Origin: Microbacterium sp. BK668 | Lineage (GTDB): Bacteria > Actinomycetota > Actinomycetes > Actinomycetales > Microbacteriaceae | Assembly (NCBI RefSeq): GCF_004362195.1 | Contig: NZ_SNWG01000001.1 | Coordinates: forward strand, 2,108,001-2,172,000 | DNA: 64,000 nt | Reading direction: 5' to 3' | In this document: piece by piece, positions 24,910-35,086 of the stretch | Layout: every line of letters starts with the position of its first letter | How positions within the stretch are numbered: the first letter of the stretch is position 1 | Notes under the pieces: model-generated | The model's input: the letters and a program-made list of their open reading frames with translations, nothing else | Databases searched by the model: none | What the model was told of the DNA's origin: nothing | Translations under genes and position numbers: made by a program

Positions 24910-26187
24910 TCACCGGGCGTCAGGTCCCGCGGCTCCGCGGAGCCGCAGGCGCACCATCCGATACACGACCCCGATCGCGACGACGGCCACCCCGGCTACG
25001 ACGCTCTGCCAGGGAAGCGTCACGACGAGCACGAGGCATCCGACACCGCCGACGACCTGCAGAGCCCGTGGATAGCGCCGCACGTCGCTGCGCTGCCGGT
25101 ACGCCGCGATGTTCGCGACGAGGTAGTAGAGCAGCACGCCGAAGGACGAGAACCCGATGGCGCCCCGGAGGTCCACGAGCGCCACGAGGATCACGACGAC
25201 GCCGCCCACGGCGACCTCGGCGCGGTGGGGGACGTGCCAGCGGGGGTGCACGGCGGCGAGGAGGCGCGGCAGGTCTCCCTTCCGCGCCATCGCGAAGCTC
25301 GTACGGCCGATACCCGCTACGAGTGCGAGGAGCGCGCCGAGAGAGGCGGTCGCCGCGCCGACGCGGACGACGGGCTCCGCCCAGGACCATCCGGATGCCG
25401 CGACCGCCGCGGCGACCGGCTCCGTCGACGCGGCGGTCCCGGCCGGCCCGAGCGACGAGAGGACGCTGAACGCGACGCACGCGTAGACGACGAGCGCCCC
25501 CGCGAAGGCGAGGACGATCGCCCGGGGGATCGTCCGGGCGGGATCGCGGACCTCCTCGCCCATGGTCGCGATGCGCCCATAGCCGGCGAAGGCGAAGAAC
25601 AGCAGGCCCGCCGACTGGAGGATGCCGTACCATCCGTCGGACCACAGCGTCTCCGGGCTCAGCCAGCCCGGCGCATCGGGTGCCGTGAATCCCGCGGCGA
25701 CGGACACCGCCAGGGTCAGCAGCACGATGACGACGATGATCCGGGTGAGCTGCGCCGTCCGCGTGACGCCGAACCAGTTCACGGTCACGAGCGCGACCAC
25801 AGCGGCGATCGCGACGGGCCGCTCCCACCCCGGCGGAGCCGCATAGGCGGCGAAGGTCAGCGCCATCGCGGCGCAGCTCGCCGTCTTGCCGATCACGAAG
25901 CACCAGCCCGCGACGAACCCCCACCACGGACCGAGCTCGGCGCGCCCGTATGCGTACGTGCCGCCGGAGGTGGGGTGCACGGCGGCGAGCTGGGCCGATG
26001 AGGTCGCATTGCCGAAGGCGACGACCGCAGCGATCGCCAGGCCGACGAGGAGCCCCGACCCGGCGGCGGCTGCCGCGGGGCCGAAGGCGGCGAAGACGCC
26101 GGCGCCGATCATCGAGCCGAGGCCGATGAACACGGCATCGCCGAGTCCGAGTCGCCGCTGCAGCCCCACCCTTGAGAACCTACTCAC
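24910..26187 (-). CDS. APC-family amino acid permease
   Basis: About 425 residues and 12 membrane segments. It opens GLQRRLGLGDAVFIGLGSMI with GAGVFAAFGPA, the APC signature of the unwound first helix, and contains FFAFAGYGRIATMGEEVRDP, typical of the sixth helix in AGT-type amino acid transporters. The GTG at 26187 fits the start of homology; the frame remains open far upstream but that part is arginine-rich non-protein-like sequence. Promoter and ribosome site are unclear. It is divergent from an SGNH hydrolase; substrate unknown. Confidence 0.85.
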   Translation of the reverse strand: MSRFSRVGLQRRLGLGDAVFIGLGSMIGAGVFAAFGPAAAAAGSGLLVGLAIAAVVAFGNATSSAQLAAVHPTSGGTYAYGRAELGPWWGFVAGWCFVIGKTASCAAMALTFAAYAAPPGWERPVAIAAVVALVTVNWFGVTRTAQLTRIIVVIVLLTLAVSVAAGFTAPDAPGWLSPETLWSDGWYGILQSAGLLFFAFAGYGRIATMGEEVRDPARTIPRAIVLAFAGALVVYACVAFSVLSSLGPAGTAASTEPVAAAVAASGWSWAEPVVRVGAATASLGALLALVAGIGRTSFAMARKGDLPRLLAAVHPRWHVPHRAEVAVGGVVVILVALVDLRGAIGFSSFGVLLYYLVANIAAYRQRSDVRRYPRALQVVGGVGCLVLVVTLPWQSVVAGVAVVAIGVVYRMVRLRLRGAAGPDAR

Positions 26188-26302
26188 CCGATCGCAGGAG
26201 GGCCGAGTCGCGCGCCCGCCGCGGCGAACCGTCCACCCTCCCGTCCGCTCGCAGAGCCGAACCGGCCAGGCGGCGTTCACCTCGACGAGCTCGACTCGGG
26301 GA

Positions 26303-27091
26303 GTGACCCGCCCGCGGACCGCTGTCGCCGTGGCCGCATCCGTGGGCACGGGCGTCGTGCTCCTCGGGACGAGACTGCTGCTGGGCCGCCAGGCCGCCCT
26401 CGCCCGTCGGCGTATCGGCAAGCCCCTCGGTGAGGATGCGCTCGACGCCGACAGGGTCTGGCGGCCATCCCTCGGGGGCGCCCCGATCGAGCTCCTCGTG
26501 CTCGGGGACTCCATCGCGGCCGGACTAGGCGCGCGGCATCGGAAGGAGACGCTCGGCGCCAGGCTCGCGAAAGGCGTCGGTGGGCGCCTGCGCCGTCCGG
26601 TCCGGCTGCGCACGGCGGCGGTGGTGGGGGCGGAGACGTGGATGCTGCGACAGCAGCTCGAGAAGCTGCCGGAGGTCTACCGGCCCGACGTCGCGGTCAT
26701 CGTGGTCGGCGGCAACGACGTCACCCACCGTGTGCCGATCGCGGACTCCGTCGCTCGACTGGGAGCGGCCATCGTGGCGCTCCAGGAGCGGGGTGCGGCC
26801 GTCGTCGTGGGCACGTGTCCGGATCTCGGCGCCCTCCGGCCCGTGCCGCAGCCGCTGCGTGCGATCGCCGGCCGGATGTCACGCCGGCTCGCGACGGCAC
26901 AGGCCGCCACGGCGCTGCGTCTCGGCGCCCGGCCGGTCTCCCTCCGACGCGCCGTCGGGCACCTCTTCGTCTCGCGACCGGACGAGATGTTCAGCGTCGA
27001 CCGCTTCCACCCGAGCGCCCTCGGCTACCGCCGCACGGCCGAGGCGCTTGTGCCCGCCGTCGTCGCCTCGGTCACGGGCGGCGGCGCCTGA
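26303..27091 (+). CDS. SGNH/GDSL-type hydrolase with N-terminal membrane anchor
   Basis: 262 residues. A hydrophobic N-terminus (AVAVAASVGTGVVLLGTRLL) is followed by block I VLGDSIAAGLG, block III VGGNDVTH and block V DRFHPSALGY, giving the Ser, Gly, Asn and Asp-His residues of an SGNH esterase. It likely acts outside the membrane on an acylated envelope compound. GTG 26303 is chosen because it precedes the anchor; the start is not certain. Confidence 0.85.
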   Translation: MTRPRTAVAVAASVGTGVVLLGTRLLLGRQAALARRRIGKPLGEDALDADRVWRPSLGGAPIELLVLGDSIAAGLGARHRKETLGARLAKGVGGRLRRPVRLRTAAVVGAETWMLRQQLEKLPEVYRPDVAVIVVGGNDVTHRVPIADSVARLGAAIVALQERGAAVVVGTCPDLGALRPVPQPLRAIAGRMSRRLATAQAATALRLGARPVSLRRAVGHLFVSRPDEMFSVDRFHPSALGYRRTAEALVPAVVASVTGGGA

Positions 27092-27267
27092 GGCCGGCCG
27101 CCGTCCGCACGACGCGGCGCGACACGCCGGGGCGCAGCATCCGTCTCCCGGCATGTCGTCATCCCGCCGTGCGGACCGCAGCAGGACCGGCATGGAGAAG
27201 CACGGATCGGTCATCGTCGACATCAACCGGGGCCGAGGCGCCGGGTGCGGGTCGAGCCTCTCCGGAC

Positions 27268-27315
27268 CTCGATCCGGTCCCGGGAGCTCGATCCGGTCCC
27301 GGGAGCTCGATCCGG
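27268..27315. repeat. 19-bp tandem repeat, 2.5 copies
   Basis: CTCGATCCGGTCCCGGGAG occurs twice head to tail (27268-27286, 27287-27305), with a third partial copy to 27315. It lies between the SGNH hydrolase and O-methyltransferase genes; the rest of that gap (27092-27366) holds no convincing gene. Confidence 0.8.
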
Positions 27316-27366
27316 CGCGAGGGTGCGGGCTTGACGCCCGAGTCGGGCGGCGGTTGGCTGAAGCCC

Positions 27367-29431
<2,065 letters not shown>

Positions 29432-29461
29432 TGCGCTGAGACGTCGACGAGAGGGGGAGCC

Positions 29462-30007
29462 GTGGCCACAGGGACGGCTCCCCCCACTCATCGCCGCCGG
29501 CCGGTGCGCGAGCGTCGCCAGGTCGACGTCCGCGGATGGCTCGGCGGCATCCGGCTGTCCGGCTTCATGGTCATCATGCTCGGCCTGGTCGTGCTCGCGG
29601 CCTTCGTGCTCGTTCCGACGATCGGGACCTACGTGGACCAGCGCCAGCAGATCGCGGCGCTCGCGGCATCCGTCCAGGTGAGCCAGGAGCAGATCGACGA
29701 CCTCGAGGCCCAGCGCGACCGGTGGCGCGATCCCGCGTACATCACGACGCAGGCCCGCGAGCGGCTGTACTACGTCAAACCGGGCGAGGTCGTGTACCTC
29801 GTGGACAACGACCTCACACCGGCGCAGCTGCCGCAGGAGCAGCAGCCGGTGACCGACGAGGTGGAACAGACGCGCACCGACTGGATGGCGCAGTTCGTGC
29901 GGTCCGTGACCGCGGCCGGGCTCGCCCAGACCGTTCGCGCTCCCGCCATCGGCATCCCCGACGCGCCGGTCCAGGCGCCGACCGACGCTCCTGAGGAGAT
30001 GCCCTGA
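29462..30007 (+). CDS. FtsB/DivIC-type septum formation initiator
   Basis: 181 residues with one transmembrane helix (GFMVIMLGLVVLAAFVLVP), then a coiled coil (QRQQIAALAASVQVSQEQID) and the family box DRWRDPAYITTQARERLYYV. It takes part in the divisome, linking FtsL/FtsQ-type proteins to septal wall synthesis. The GTG has GAGGGGGAG upstream, 30 bases after eno. The C-terminal 60 residues are proline/alanine-rich. Confidence 0.92.
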   Translation: MATGTAPPTHRRRPVRERRQVDVRGWLGGIRLSGFMVIMLGLVVLAAFVLVPTIGTYVDQRQQIAALAASVQVSQEQIDDLEAQRDRWRDPAYITTQARERLYYVKPGEVVYLVDNDLTPAQLPQEQQPVTDEVEQTRTDWMAQFVRSVTAAGLAQTVRAPAIGIPDAPVQAPTDAPEEMP

Positions 30008-30044
30008 TCAGGGGCGTCCCAGCGACTGCCGGTAGCCTGCTGGC

Positions 30045-30560
30045 GTGAGCACGCCGCCCTTCCCGTCCGTCAGCGAGGCCGATCTGGCCGTGCTCCGCGA
30101 GCAGCTCGGACGCCCCGCCCGAGGCGTCGTCGGCATAGCTGCGCGCTGCGTCTGTGGCAATCCCACGGTTGTCGCGACCTCGCCCCGGCTTCCCGACGGA
30201 ACGCCGTTCCCCACGTTCTACTACCTGACGCATCCCGCCGCGACGGCGGCGATGTCGACGCTCGAAGCGGAGCACGCCATGCCCGGGCTCGCCGAGGAGC
30301 TCGCCGACGAGGAGGTCGCGGCGGCCTATCGGGCGGCGCACGAGGCGTACCTGCGCGATCGCGCCGCGTTCGGCGACGTCCCCGAGATCGACGGCATCTC
30401 GGCGGGCGGCATGCCCACGCGGGTCAAGTGCCTGCACGCCCTCGCGGGCCACGCGCTCGCTGCAGGCCCGGGTGTCAACCCCATCGGCGATCGCGCGCTG
30501 GCGCTGTCGAGCTGGTCGCCCGAGCGCTGCGTGTGCGCCCATCCGGGAGCCGGCGGGTGA
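30045..30560 (+). CDS. DUF501 family protein
   Basis: 171 residues. The conserved cysteine pair in ARCVCGNPTVV, the PTFYYLTHP segment, and GGMPTRVKCLHALAGHALA with a late ERCVC define the actinobacterial DUF501 family, of unknown function. The cysteine pattern hints at a metal site. Leaderless GTG: TAGCCT ends six bases upstream. Constant association with eno and divIC suggests an envelope or division-related task, unproven. It overlaps the next gene by GTGA. Confidence 0.9.
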   Translation: MSTPPFPSVSEADLAVLREQLGRPARGVVGIAARCVCGNPTVVATSPRLPDGTPFPTFYYLTHPAATAAMSTLEAEHAMPGLAEELADEEVAAAYRAAHEAYLRDRAAFGDVPEIDGISAGGMPTRVKCLHALAGHALAAGPGVNPIGDRALALSSWSPERCVCAHPGAGG

Positions 30561-31909
30561 AGGGGCTGGCTGCCGCCGCGCTTGCGACGCTGCTGCTGGC
30601 GGTGCTCGGGGCCGTCCCTGCGGCGACGCACGCACTGCCGGCGAACCGGGGGCCGCTGCCCGCCGACGACGGCGTGCCGGCACCGGCGAGCACGGTCTCG
30701 ACGCCCATGGCGGCATCCGGCTCGGATCCCGTCCGGGCGGCCGAGTACTGGCTCGACGATTACGGCGTCCGGCAGGCCTGGCAGACGACGCGCGGCGCGG
30801 GCGTGCGCATCGCCATCATCGACACGGGCATCGGCAAGGGTCCCGTCGAGTTCGAGGGTGCCGTCGCAGGGGGGACGGATGTGTCGGGGCAGGGGACGCC
30901 GGACGGCCGGACGCCCGTGGGGGCCGTCGACGCCAACCACGGCAGCTGGGTGGCCTCCCTGGCAGCCGCCCGCGGGACCGGGCCCGACACGGGCATGATC
31001 GGCGTCGCGCCGGAGGCGCAGCTGCTGTCGGTCTCGGTCGGATTCGGCTCCGGCGCCCAGGTTCCCTTCACGAAGCAGATCGCGGAGGGGATCCGCTGGG
31101 CGGTGGACAACGACGCCGACGTGATCAACCTTTCGCTCACGACCAACACCGCCGACTGGGACGAGAGCTGGGACGACGCCTTCCTCTACGCGTTCGAGCA
31201 CGATGTCGTGGTCGTCGTCGCGGCGGGCAACCGGGGGAGCGGCACGACCAGGGTCGGCGCTCCCGCCACGATCCCCGGAGTCCTCACTGTGGCCGGGGTC
31301 GACCCCCAGGGCAGGGCGAGCGTGGAGGCCTCGACCCAGGGCATCACGATCGGCGTGTCCGCGCCGAGCGAGGAGCTCGTGGGAGTGTCCGCCGACGGCA
31401 GTCTCGTCCTGTGGAACGGGACGAGCGGTGCGGCACCGCTCGTGGCCGGGATCGCCGCCCTCGTCCGCGCGGCGCACCCGGAGCTGGACTCGGCGAACGT
31501 GATCAACCGGCTCATCCAGACGGCACGCCCGGCCGCGGGGGCGACGAAGGTGCCCGACCCGCTGTACGGATACGGCCTCGTCGATGCCGCCGCGGCGGTC
31601 TCGGCATCCGTCCCCCTCGTGGCGGTCAACCCCATGGGCAGTCTCGAGGACTGGATCCGGCTCTACCGGCGCGCCGAGGCGAATCCCGCCCCGGAGTCAT
31701 CGACCGCCCCGGTCGAGCTCGAGCCTCTCCCGCAGGCCGACGCCCCCACCCGCCCCGCCTCGCCGCTGCTGCCCTCGGCGGACACCCTGCTGTACGGCTC
31801 GCTGCCGCTCGGCGCCGCCACAGGGGCCGCTATACTGGTGGCGCTCGGCGTCACCGCTGCTGTCCGACGCATCCGTATGGCGCGCGATTCCCGCACGTCG
31901 AGCCGTTGA
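30557..31909 (+). CDS. mycosin-like S8 serine protease, membrane-anchored
   Basis: 450 residues: a signal peptide (LAAAALATLLLAVLGAVPAA), a subtilase domain with Asp near 87 (IAIIDTGIG), His near 128 (DANHGSWVAS) and Ser near 290 (NGTSGAAPLVAG), a proline-rich linker and a C-terminal transmembrane helix (GAATGAAILVALGVTAAV). This is the layout of type VII secretion mycosins, active on the outer face of the membrane. No other ESX component is nearby. The start overlaps DUF501, so the two are translationally coupled. A TATACT box at 31831-31836 lies inside its last helix. Confidence 0.9.
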   Translation: MKGLAAAALATLLLAVLGAVPAATHALPANRGPLPADDGVPAPASTVSTPMAASGSDPVRAAEYWLDDYGVRQAWQTTRGAGVRIAIIDTGIGKGPVEFEGAVAGGTDVSGQGTPDGRTPVGAVDANHGSWVASLAAARGTGPDTGMIGVAPEAQLLSVSVGFGSGAQVPFTKQIAEGIRWAVDNDADVINLSLTTNTADWDESWDDAFLYAFEHDVVVVVAAGNRGSGTTRVGAPATIPGVLTVAGVDPQGRASVEASTQGITIGVSAPSEELVGVSADGSLVLWNGTSGAAPLVAGIAALVRAAHPELDSANVINRLIQTARPAAGATKVPDPLYGYGLVDAAAAVSASVPLVAVNPMGSLEDWIRLYRRAEANPAPESSTAPVELEPLPQADAPTRPASPLLPSADTLLYGSLPLGAATGAAILVALGVTAAVRRIRMARDSRTSSR

Positions 31910-31931
31910 ACTGCGAGGAGTTCATCTCACC

Positions 31932-33344
31932 GTGTCTAGCACCGCGAAAAGCACTGTGCCCCGGATCCTCATCGTCGGCGGTGGCTACGCCGGCTTCTAC
32001 ACCGCGTGGAAGCTCGAGAAGCACCTCCGCAAGGGCGAGGCAGAGGTCACGATCGTCGATCCGCTGCCCTATATGACCTACCAGCCGTTCCTTCCGGAGG
32101 TCGCGGCAGGGTCGATCGAGGCGCGACACTCCGTCGTCGCGCTGCGTCGCCATCTCAAGCGGACGAAGGTCATCGCCGCCAAGGTCACCGGAATCAACCA
32201 CGCGAACAAGGTTGCGACCATCACGCCCGAGCTGGCAGAGCCCTACGAGCTCGAGTACGACCAGATCGTCGTGACCGCGGGCGCCGTGTCGCGCACGTTC
32301 CCGATCCCCGGCATCGCCGACAACGCCATCGGACTGAAGACGATCGAGGAGGCCGTCGCGATCCGCGACCGCCTGATGTCGAACTTCGACCGCGCGGCGA
32401 CGCTTCCCCCCGGGCCCGAGCGCGACCGCCTGCTGACGGTCATCGTGGTCGGCGGCGGCTTCGCCGGCATCGAGGTGTTCGCCGAGCTCCGCTCGCTCGC
32501 GTCGGCGCTCGTCAAGGACTACCCCGAACTGACCTTCGAAGACACCCACTTCCACCTCATCGAGGCGATGGGCCGCATCATGCCCGAGGTGTCGCTCAAG
32601 ACGAGCGAGTGGGTGCTGAAGAACCTCGCGCAGCGCGGCGCGTACGTGCACCTCGACACGCAGGTGACCGGCGCGCTGAACGGCAACGTCGAGCTCTCGA
32701 CGGGCGAGACCCTGCCGAGCGACCTCATCATCTGGACCGCGGGCGTCATGGCCAACCCCACGGTCGTCCGCGGCGGTGACCTCCCCGTCGAGGAGCGGGG
32801 TCGCATCCGCACCCGCGCCGACCTGCGCGTGGGCAGCGACGACGAGATCGTCGAGGGCGCATGGGCCGCCGGTGACGTGGCGGCCGTCCCCGATCTCACC
32901 GGCGGCGGTGTCGGCGGCTACTGCGTCCCGAACGCGCAGCACGCCGTGCGGCAGGCCAAGCTGCTCGCGAAGAACCTCGTCGGCGTGCTCCGCGGCGAGC
33001 TGCCCCGCGAGTACTACCACAAGAACCTCGGCGCGGTCGCCGGTCTCGGACTGTGGGTGGGCGTGTTCCAGTCGGGCAACATCGCGCTCAAGGGCTGGAT
33101 CGCGTGGCTCGCGCACCGCGGCTACCACGGCCTGGCCATGCCGTCGTGGGAGCGCAAGTGGCGCGTCATCTGGGGCTGGTGGAACAACTTCTGGCTGGGT
33201 CGCGACATCGTGAACCTCCAGACCGTCCAGAACCCGCGCTACGTCTTCGAGGAGTTCGCGGCGCGACCGCGTCCGGCAGCCCCCGTCGAGGCGAAGCCCG
33301 CGGACGCCGCCGCGCCCGCCGAGAAGGTCGCCGCCGCGCGCTGA
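31932..33344 (+). CDS. ndh: type II NADH dehydrogenase (NDH-2)
   Basis: Single-subunit FAD enzyme passing electrons from NADH to quinone at the inner membrane face without pumping protons. It has 470 residues. The FAD motif is ILIVGGGYAGFYTAWKLEKH, the NADH motif VIVVGGGFAGIEVFAEL, and the second FAD contact GAWAAGDVAAVP. The C-terminal amphipathic region (GYHGLAMPSWERKWRVIWGW) anchors it to the membrane. The GTG has GAGGAG eleven bases upstream. The last codons lie inside the first copy of a 35-bp tandem repeat. Confidence 0.95.
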   Translation: MSSTAKSTVPRILIVGGGYAGFYTAWKLEKHLRKGEAEVTIVDPLPYMTYQPFLPEVAAGSIEARHSVVALRRHLKRTKVIAAKVTGINHANKVATITPELAEPYELEYDQIVVTAGAVSRTFPIPGIADNAIGLKTIEEAVAIRDRLMSNFDRAATLPPGPERDRLLTVIVVGGGFAGIEVFAELRSLASALVKDYPELTFEDTHFHLIEAMGRIMPEVSLKTSEWVLKNLAQRGAYVHLDTQVTGALNGNVELSTGETLPSDLIIWTAGVMANPTVVRGGDLPVEERGRIRTRADLRVGSDDEIVEGAWAAGDVAAVPDLTGGGVGGYCVPNAQHAVRQAKLLAKNLVGVLRGELPREYYHKNLGAVAGLGLWVGVFQSGNIALKGWIAWLAHRGYHGLAMPSWERKWRVIWGWWNNFWLGRDIVNLQTVQNPRYVFEEFAARPRPAAPVEAKPADAAAPAEKVAAAR

Positions 33345-33469
33345 TCGCGCATCAGTACGGTCCGGCCGCCGCGCGCTGATCGCGCGTCATGACGGCCCGG
33401 CCGCCGCGCGCTGATCGCGCGTCGTGACGGACCCCCGCCGCGCGCGCATCGCGCGTCGTGATGAACCCC
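33330..33469. repeat. 35-bp tandem repeat, four copies
   Basis: The core GCCGCCGCGCGCTGATCGCG recurs at 33330, 33365 and 33400, with a diverged fourth copy at 33435, at exact 35-base spacing. The first copy covers the 3' end of ndh including its stop. Each unit contains self-complementary GCGCG segments. No coding function is apparent. Confidence 0.85.
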
Positions 33470-33495
33470 GCCGGAGTGCCTCCTCCGGCGGGGTT
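33464..33495. terminator. strong hairpin after ndh repeats
   Basis: AACCCCGCCGGAG and CTCCGGCGGGGTT form a perfect 13-bp stem with a six-base loop, with no T-run after it. Probable terminator separating ndh from the tRNA gene. A TAGTCT box at 33530-33535 may start the tRNA transcript. Confidence 0.65.
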
Positions 33496-33597
33496 CGCGC
33501 ACGTCCGGCGGGTGCTCGTGCGGGGCGGCTAGTCTGAGCGGCGAGTCCGCGAGATCCGCATCGTCGTGTGCGCATGGTCGGCCGCGTCCGCGCACTC

Positions 33598-33671
33598 GCC
33601 CCCGTAGCCCAATCGGCAGAGGCAGGCGGCTTAAACCCGCTCCAGTATGGGTTCGAGTCCCATCGGGGGCA
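33598..33671 (+). tRNA. tRNA-Leu (anticodon UAA) with short variable loop
   Basis: A full cloverleaf is visible: acceptor GCCCCCG/CGGGGGC, D arm GCC/GGC, anticodon stem GGCGG/CCGCT with loop CTTAAAC (anticodon TAA), T arm ATGGG/CCCAT with TTCGAGT, and discriminator A. The 3' CCA is not encoded. UAA reads the leucine codon UUA. The variable region is only five bases (CCAGT), whereas bacterial leucine tRNAs normally carry a long variable arm, so charging as leucine is inferred from anticodon and discriminator. Confidence 0.85.
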
Positions 33672-33727
33672 CGTCGAGATGCGCACGTGCCGACTCTTCT
33701 CACGACATCGGCGTCACCTCCTCTCAT

Positions 33728-33771
33728 CGCGGACTCACCGCGGACTCACCCCGTGCTCACCCCGTGCTCAA
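33728..33771. repeat. 11-bp tandem repeats downstream of the tRNA
   Basis: CGCGGACTCAC occurs twice, directly followed by CCCGTGCTCAC and CCCGTGCTCAA, four units of 11 bases. The whole stretch 33672-33812 otherwise holds no gene I can support. Confidence 0.6.
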
Positions 33772-33812
33772 CCCGGCGCAGCGCGATGCCGCGCGGGCTT
33801 TAGGCTGTACCG

Positions 33813-33854
33813 ATGCGTACCGATGATGTGCGCGAGAGGACGACCCCCCGATGA
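33813..33854 (+). CDS. 13-codon leaderless upstream ORF
   Basis: TAGGCT (33801-33806) ends six bases before an ATG that opens MRTDDVRERTTPR; its TGA overlaps the ATG of the next gene in ATGA. Spacing matches the leaderless genes of this window. It may deliver ribosomes to the downstream enzyme by coupled re-initiation. The alternative is an untranslated 38-base leader with the ribosome site GAGAGGA. Confidence 0.35.
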   Translation: MRTDDVRERTTPR

Positions 33855-35086
33855 CCCTCGACCTGCTGGCGGTGCCCGGAACCGCCGGAGCGCGGACCTG
33901 GGCAGACCCCGCCGCCCACTGGGGCGCCATGACGGCGGCCGTCGCCGATCTGTCCGGACCTGTGGCGGCCATCAGCCTGCCCGCCGTGCGGTACAACGCT
34001 CTCGACATGCTGGTCCGTGCAGCCGGCGTGCCCATCCGCGTCGCCAGCAAGTCGGTGCGGATCCGCGCGATGCTGGACGCGACGCTCGCCCTGCCCGGAT
34101 ATCGCGGCATCCTCGCGTTCACCCTTCCCGAGGCGCTCTGGCTCGCCGAGACGCACGATGACGTCGTCGTCGGCTACCCGACCGCGGACAGGGCGGCGAT
34201 CGCCCGTCTCGCCGCCGCCGACGTCGCCGCGTCGCGCGTCACGCTCATGATCGACGACATCGCACAGCTCGATCTCATCGACGCCGTGGTCGCGCCCGCG
34301 CGCCGCGCCCCCATCCGCGTCGCGCTCGACATCGACGCCTCCTGGCGCGCGCCCGGTCTCGGGCACATCGGCGTGCACCGCTCGCCGGTCCGCCAGCCGT
34401 CCGAGGCCGCGAACCTCGCCCGCCTGGTCGTCGACCGGCCGGGATTCCGGCTCGTCGGTCTCATGATGTACGAGGCCCAGATCGCCGGGCAGGGCGACGA
34501 CACGGGGTCCGGGGATGCTGTCGTCCGCTGGATGCAGCGGCGGTCCGGCCAGGAGCTGATCGAGCGGCGGGGCGCCATCGTCACGGCCGTCGAGCGGATC
34601 GCGTCGCTCGAGTTCGTGAACGGGGGCGGCACGGGGTCGCTGGAGCTGACAGCATCCGACCCCTCGGTCACCGAGATCACGGCCGGAAGCGGGCTGCTCG
34701 CGGGGCACCTCTTCGACGGCTACCGCGCCTTCGCCCCCGCGCCGGCGGCGGCGTTCGCGCTGGAGGTCGTGCGCAAGCCGGCCCCCGATGTCGCGACGGT
34801 GCTCGGCGGCGGCTGGATCGCCTCGGGCCCGCCCGTCGCCTCGCGGCAGCCCGCTCCCGTGTGGCCCGCCGGGCTCAGCACCCTGTCGCGCGAAGGAGCG
34901 GGCGAAGTGCAGACCCCGCTGCGTGGCGCTGCGGCGCGCGGCTTGCGGATCGGCGACCGGGTGTGGTTCCGCCATGCCAAGAGCGGAGAGCTCGGCGAGC
35001 GCGTCGAGGAGTTCCAGCTCGTCGACGGCGACCGCCGAGTCGGCAGCGTCCCCAGCTATCGCGGCGAGGGAAGGGCCTTCCTGTGA
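33851..35086 (+). CDS. PLP fold-type III enzyme (amino acid deaminase/aldolase, alanine racemase-like)
   Basis: 411 residues. K67 in RVASKSVRIR is the pyridoxal-phosphate lysine of the alanine-racemase barrel. The C-terminal beta domain has VLGGGWIASG and WFRHAKSGELGERVEEF, the metal-binding segment of D-threonine aldolase/D-serine dehydratase relatives. It likely cleaves or deaminates a D-amino acid. The stop overlaps the start of the lactone oxidase gene (GTGA), a pairing repeated in other actinobacteria as far as I recall. The substrate is not assignable from sequence. Confidence 0.88.
   Translation: MTLDLLAVPGTAGARTWADPAAHWGAMTAAVADLSGPVAAISLPAVRYNALDMLVRAAGVPIRVASKSVRIRAMLDATLALPGYRGILAFTLPEALWLAETHDDVVVGYPTADRAAIARLAAADVAASRVTLMIDDIAQLDLIDAVVAPARRAPIRVALDIDASWRAPGLGHIGVHRSPVRQPSEAANLARLVVDRPGFRLVGLMMYEAQIAGQGDDTGSGDAVVRWMQRRSGQELIERRGAIVTAVERIASLEFVNGGGTGSLELTASDPSVTEITAGSGLLAGHLFDGYRAFAPAPAAAFALEVVRKPAPDVATVLGGGWIASGPPVASRQPAPVWPAGLSTLSREGAGEVQTPLRGAAARGLRIGDRVWFRHAKSGELGERVEEFQLVDGDRRVGSVPSYRGEGRAFL

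Noticed and set aside
26188..26613. Longer version of the amino acid permease
   Set aside because: The extra residues are arginine/serine-rich and overlap the divergent SGNH hydrolase gene; the permease fold begins at GLQRRLGLGD.
27192..27366. Frame starting MEKHGSVIVDINRG
   Set aside because: It runs through the 19-bp repeats and continues out of frame over the methyltransferase with no recognisable protein features.
33330..33469. CRISPR array
   Set aside because: The 35-bp units are directly adjacent with no spacers and no cas genes are present.
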